Source of the DNA: Eleginops maclovinus
Lineage: Eukaryota > Chordata > Actinopteri > Perciformes > Eleginopidae
DNA length: 64,000 nucleotides
Direction of reading: 5' to 3'
Assembly: GCF_036324505.1 (NCBI RefSeq)
Contig: NC_086368.1
Span: forward strand, 26,549,878-26,613,877
Shown: positions 59,364 to 64,000 of the stretch, in pieces
Layout of the letters: the number at the start of each line of letters is the position of its first letter
Position numbering within the stretch: the first letter of the stretch is position 1
Program-made: the position numbers and the translations under genes
Notes under the pieces: model-generated
Database searches by the model: none
Told to the model about the DNA's origin: nothing
The model's input: only the letters and a program-made list of their open reading frames with translations

Positions 59364-59766
59364 CTGCGGGGGGTGGAAAGGGACCACTTATCACCACAGC
59401 AGTAACACACAGGGGGATACACACAGTAACATAATGCTGATACCATGTTCACTGTGGAGAGCAGGCTCGGGGGGACTTCAAATTAAATTGTTCTCATGAC
59501 AGAGTTTGCCGTATCAAATATCTCCGGTATTTCATTCACACACGCTGTGGACTGTCTTTAATGAAATCATGCCGGCTCACCTCGCCTCGGTGCAGCTACC
59601 TTAGCAGAGTGACACAAAGAGGCCCAGACTGAGCTCTCGGATCTGCGGGTAATCTCTTAAGGCTTTGAATGAAATGGAAGGGGGTCTAAAGGATTTGAGG
59701 ATAGAGGGCTTTGTCATCCAAGGCTAAGTGCTGCTCAGGAGGAGTTGTCTCTTCACACACACTCAC
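59364..59766 (-). other. shq1: shq1 intron between 59310-59363 and 59767-59924 (403 bp)
   Basis: A short intron with a GTGAGT donor at 59766 and a C-rich pyrimidine tract before the acceptor. No other feature. Confidence 0.9.
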
Positions 59767-59924
59767 ATTGTGCTCTCCCTCTGTAGAGCGCACTTCATAG
59801 GAATAAGCCAGCAGGATGTCCACGAGGCTCAGCCACACTTGGTTGCGGGACGTCTTGTCCAGCAGGTAGGAGCGGTTTGTGAATTTCCTCAGCTGCTCCT
59901 TCTCGCCGTCGGTGAATGACACAG
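59767..59924 (-). CDS. shq1: shq1 internal coding exon (first one in the window)
   Basis: Acceptor TTCTCCTGCAG ending at 59925, donor GTGAGT at 59766. After two bases of a split codon it reads [37 protein letters not shown] and [15 protein letters not shown]. The human protein reads LRKFVNKSYLLDK and SLIDILLAYCYE at this point, from memory. 158 nt = 2 + 52 codons. This is the start of the part of the Shq1-specific domain seen here; the CS domain and earlier helices lie in exons to the right of the window. A longer open frame continues to 60021 but passes the splice acceptor. Confidence 0.95.
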
Positions 59925-60859
59925 CTGCAGGAGAAAGGTATACAAAGGACTTAAGACACTGGACTGCAGAGGAATCAAGTAGTGGAAGCAGGGGTTGCAG
60001 ACAATCGTTTAGTTTGGACACACAAGCTTGTCATGGACAGAAAAACCGTAGTAGAAGCCACCATGTATCCAGAGAAAAAAAAGGCTTGATGTTTCATTAT
60101 GGTGCTGCCATGGTTAACACGGCTTAATAATGTGGATTTAGTGTCCAACGTCTTTTAAGATGACGTCCACACTAAGCCTGGCTAAATCTGAGAAAGCACC
60201 ATTTTCTCTCAGTTTTGGCCCTTCTGTTATTTCACGTGCGAATAAAAACACGCACGTCACGGTTTAGAGCTCTTTTGGAAACGTTGAATGCTCCGGACTT
60301 AGATATTTCCTGTACAATTTTACCAAATATGCAAAGATTCTGTAGGGTTTGTGTGCATGTCTAACAGGGATTGCCCCTATTAGCTTGCCGACTGAAGAGC
60401 TCCGTACGTAATGAAATAGACAAATCTCATCAGGGCTTCGTGTCATTGAAGTAGTCCGACCTTGAAATGCGATTATTATGGTAATATAACAGGATCAACT
60501 GTCCAGCCGCTGGAGGTGATTTTCCTGCTGAAGTATCAGCCCGTGACAAAACATTAGTGTGAATAAAGTGGAGGGCAAAAGGTGTTAAAGAAAACCATTT
60601 TTAATCAGACATGCGGAGGATCAGTCCTCTTATCGTAGTGCACAGCGGAATCAGGGTAGAACAAATCCTCCTTTGCGTATAAAAAGGGGCCAGTTTAGGT
60701 GTGTTATGGGATCTAGTAAGAGTGCCACATGGTTGTCTGCCTAGGGAGGGGTTGAAGGCTAAGAGCTGGTTAATGTTGCCAGGGGAAAGGGAAGTTTGGG
60801 GGCCTCCTACCAACCCCTCACGAAATGCGCCGGACGTTGATTTGGAGCAAATTTTCATA

Positions 60860-61145
60860 GTGGCAAATGAGCGGTACAACAACTTCTGTGTTCGTGTCAT
60901 TGGGCTCAAAAAGGACTTTTTCCTAATGGACTTACATTGGGAAAGAGAAGTCTGTAAATCAACCAATATTTTTCTTAACTACCCAGTACCAACATTTTAA
61001 AGGCCCTTATTTAAACCATAAGGGCCTAAACGTTGTAAAATGCAGTAAAAGCCACTTCCATTTTCTTCTCACACCATTCATTTTAATGACCAAAGACCGG
61101 TTGTGATGCTACAGAGTGGAGGCGGGGCTTAAGCAAAATGCAAAA
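60860..61145 (+). repeat. Dispersed repeat family F, copy 2
   Basis: Shares CATTGGGCTCAAAAAGGACT, GACTTACATTGGGAAAGAGA, TTAACTAC, AAAAGCCACTT, CTCACACCATTCATTTTAAT and GGAGGCGGGGCTTAAGC with 63630-63912 in the same order. Confidence 0.85.
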
Positions 61146-63189
61146 CACCTGCCCAGATATGGATACAATTTTCTGATTCACTGCTACTCCGAGGAACTTT
61201 CATAGGAATTAACAGGGTCCCGTGTATCCATTTCTCTTTAAAGATCCATGCACCGTACGCTCAACGACAGGACCCCATCTCAGATAAGCCGATGAAGACG
61301 GACGGACGACACTGGAACAAGTCTCCACATCCTCAAACCAGGACAATGCACCCAGACACATGCATGAAATGAATGTTTCTTCTTTCTCTTACTGTGTCAA
61401 CTCATTTAAGATTTAAAAATAAGATTACACTTTGCTTATTTAACGGTCTGCCTGTGAAGAATAAGCGATAGCTGCTGATCAGCGGGCAGGGATGGAGAAA
61501 TAGTGCTCTTGTGAAGCCAAAATATTTTAACATCTTACTCTGTGAAGGGTTATTTGGACAAAACCAGAACAGGTGATTGCTGTAACGGTGGGAAGTAAGA
61601 CGTTCTGGTTGTGTTTCATTTTGTTTTTCAGTGTTTTCAGGTGAGTTTACTTTGTGTTAAGCTCTATTGAAAGTCAAGAAGGCGTAGGATTGTTGGTATC
61701 TATAGAGTTTAGTTTACCAAACCCAGAGTCAGTGATTGTTTTAACAGTGGAAAGACTAACCCAAATAGTTACGGTAAGGTGTTCCTTTAATTTGAGGTGA
61801 GTTATAACAAGGCAACTGAGCTGTACGTAGTTTGGTGAAAGAGGGAAACTTTAATTCAGAAGTTGTAACGTTGCATGAAAGGAAGAAAGAGTTGTTTCCC
61901 ATATTCCACCTCTTAGATGAGACCCTCTCAAGATTGAAAGTGTTAAAAAAGTTCCCTCTAAGACAATCTATCAGCAGTTGTTTCAACATATCACCACACA
62001 CAGTCTTTCTGTTTCAGGTTCCAACTGTTGCACATAGTTACGCAAATAAAATCTGTTTTCCACCGTTGGAGTACAACCGGCTATGATGAAACAGCAGGAG
62101 GGGGGGTGGCTATTTCAGGTGCAACATGAAAGGAGTAAATGAGGGGCAGAAAATGGGTCCTACAGGCCAACATTAAGCCAGTTAACCCAATCCCATTAAG
62201 ATGCGTTTGACATCTGAATTATACATTTGCATCAAATGAAAAATATCTCAAAACGTCTGCTTCCCCCCGCTCGCTGCAAACTCACTAACTGTTGCCTTTT
62301 TTGAAAGAGACATCTGCTTAATGGGGATCTGTGGCAAGCCTAATGGAGCGACACAAACAGACTTCAATCCCATTTAAGCTATCTGCGGCGCGCGGTATTG
62401 AAAGGCGCGCTGAAGTCTGCAGGAACACGCCGTAACTCAGACGATTCCTCTCTTTCTCTCTCCCGGCAGCTTATGAAACAGCTGAAAGCAATTGCTCTCT
62501 CTGCATGAGGAGAGTCCCTGCGCTGAGCCCCCGATGTGGGAGAAGCATGGCTGTGTATTGGCTTCTAGCACTCACACACGCGCGAAGGCACACTCGATAT
62601 ATTTATACACATGCAGCGCTTTGGATGATCTCTCCTGCTGCAGTGGGAACGAGGTTCTGCTGGGAAGGAGATTCCTGCTGCATTACGTCAGGCTTTAGCT
62701 CCCAGCAGGCGCTACCTGAGGCCCTCAGCGGTGCAGCTGCAGCAGCAGAGCAGAACACACACAGACACACACAAAGAAACCTCATGCACGTGCACTTGCA
62801 TCTGCACGGCCGCTTCTGCAAACACTTGAGCTTCGAGAGGGGATTTAACACATGCAGAGTCACAATGCACGTGAGGGATGAAAACATAAGAGCAAATGTG
62901 TGTTTAGTAGACAAATGTTGACAAAAAGTGTTCCTTCTTAAATCTTTGAGGATCATAAATCCCACGGAAATTATCCTGGGGATTTTAGCAGATTTAAAGT
63001 CCGTCTGTTCCAAAGAAAGACACTAAGGCTGCACCTGAATCAGATTTTGGCAGCAGCACGGACCCCGTTAGGTTTGTAGATCTCTGTGGGTGTGATTTGT
63101 TTTTGTTGTCTCATCACCGTGACGGTTTATATCTAAAGCCTACAACCTCCTGTGGGACACACTGTTCAAGTAATAGCTTTTTTTGTGTT

Positions 63190-63335
63190 TCAGATCATTT
63201 ATTTGCCTTTATTGTAGATGGATTAGCATATTTTGAAAGGCGGATGAAATGCAGAAGTGGTCCAGAGGTTGGTATCGAACCCTGGTCAGCTGCAGAGGAT
63301 TATCAAATGGGCCACCAGCTCTACTAGGTAAGCTA
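63190..63335 (-). mobile_element. tRNA-derived SINE fragment (family G)
   Basis: Minus strand: CTAGTAGAGCTGGTGGCCCA (A-box-like), ACCAGGGTTCGATACCAACC (B box), then TCTGCATTTCATCCGCC and a tail CTACAATAAAGGCAAATAAA. From memory this is a common teleost SINE layout (GCATGTCATCC...CAATAAAGGC). Confidence 0.6.
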
Positions 63336-63629
63336 TCCTTCGGGAATGCTTTTGAGAGGCTGCTTGTCCTGCTAGAATATAGAAATAAAGAAATGCAAGC
63401 AGCTTGCGGGTCACTGATGTCTGATTCCACTCACCGTCTTTTACGGGCTAGCCCTACACAACACAGGTTTGGAATTAAAAGCGTTATCAACACGTCTAGT
63501 TAGCTAGTAGAGCTGGTCAGTAATCTGAATAGTTATCACTGTAATAAACAGTATTTCATTTCATCTTACTGTACAATATTTAATGTAACCTTCTGTTCTT
63601 GCATATAGACTGTGTCTTGCACTATTTTT

Positions 63630-63912
63630 TCTTCTAGAATAATTCTGTGTTCATGTCATTGGGCTCAAAAAGGACTTTTCCCCATTGACTTACATTGGGA
63701 AAGAGACGTCTGTAAATCAAAGGATCTGTTTCTTAACTACCAAGTACGAACACTTTTAAAAGCCCTTATTTAAATCACAAGGGTCTAAAAGTTGTAGAAT
63801 ACGGTAAAAGCCACTTTGAATTTTTTCTCACACCATTCATTTTAATGACCAAAGACGTAATGCAATCCGGTGATGCTATGGATTGGAGGCGGGGCTTAAG
63901 CTAAATGCAAAA
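63630..63912 (+). repeat. Dispersed repeat family F, copy 3
   Basis: About 80 percent similar by eye to copy 2 over about 270 bp, ending GGAGGCGGGGCTTAAGCTAA. A LINE tail begins directly afterwards. Confidence 0.85.
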
Positions 63913-63914
63913 CT

Positions 63915-64000
63915 TCTTATTCTATTTTATTTTATTGTTTTAATGTCTTATACAACTGTGTTGCATTGCTGGAGGAGCTCGGGACATTTCATTGCCATTT
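63915..64000 (+). mobile_element. LINE tail, truncated by the window edge
   Basis: TATTTTATTGTTTTAATGTC, GTTGCATTGCTGGAGGAGCT and CGGGACATTTCATTGCCATT match the tails at 53440-53585 and the end of the intact LINE. The 3' end lies outside the window. Confidence 0.7.

Larger units (their letters stand above)
59925..64000 (-). other. shq1: shq1 upstream intron, partial (right-edge truncated)
   Basis: No preceding shq1 exon (expected to encode the DHYLADFFEDE region) could be found here. The segment holds two copies of repeat family F, a tRNA-SINE (63190-63335) and a LINE tail cut by the window edge. 61150-63180 has no gene I can support. Confidence 0.75.

Noticed and set aside
59925..64000. An additional upstream shq1 exon
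   Set aside because: No minus-strand segment with the expected conserved residues (HYLADFFEDE-like) next to splice sites could be found, so the exon probably lies beyond the window.

Overview
The window is nuclear DNA of a ray-finned fish, most likely a percomorph teleost. Two recognisable vertebrate genes are present only in part, in short exons with canonical GT-AG introns. The rest is intron and intergenic DNA with long CA, TGGA and GGA microsatellites, tRNA-derived SINEs, terminal-inverted-repeat MITEs and a CR1/L2/Rex1-type LINE, all typical of teleosts. Most six-frame open frames here are microsatellite or chance artefacts.

Both genes lie on the minus strand. On the left are the first two coding exons of rybp: exon 1 at 8191-8216 (MGDKKSPTR) and exon 2 at 6938-7063 (RanBP2/NZF zinc finger); later exons are beyond the left edge. 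On the right are the last five coding exons of shq1: 59767-59924, 59310-59363, 52680-52803, 45986-46106 and 30351-30924. They join in frame into the C-terminal Shq1-specific domain plus an acidic, serine-rich tail; the 5' exons lie beyond the right edge. As I recall, RYBP and SHQ1 are also neighbours, in the same orientation, on human chromosome 3, so this looks like conserved synteny. About 22 kb of intergenic DNA (8217-30350) separates the rybp start from the shq1 stop.

The two products act separately. RYBP is a Polycomb (PRC1) adaptor that binds ubiquitin. SHQ1 is the dyskerin chaperone of H/ACA RNP assembly. Nothing here suggests they work in one pathway.

The accessory content is all mobile or repetitive. 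The last shq1 intron (15.1 kb) holds an apparently intact LINE on the opposite strand (38957-42332) with one uninterrupted endonuclease-reverse transcriptase frame. It also holds two copies of a hAT-like MITE, each bounded by a perfect 8-bp target duplication (42759-43239 and 44924-45716); the second is split by a SINE. The rybp intron carries two private tandem duplications (about 297-bp unit x3, about 396-bp unit x2). I found no prokaryote-type system, CRISPR array or convincing new gene. The most interesting items are the MITE pair with its nested SINE, the intact LINE with a small leader ORF, the dispersed repeat seen three times in shq1 introns, and the homopolymeric Ser/Gly tract of SHQ1.
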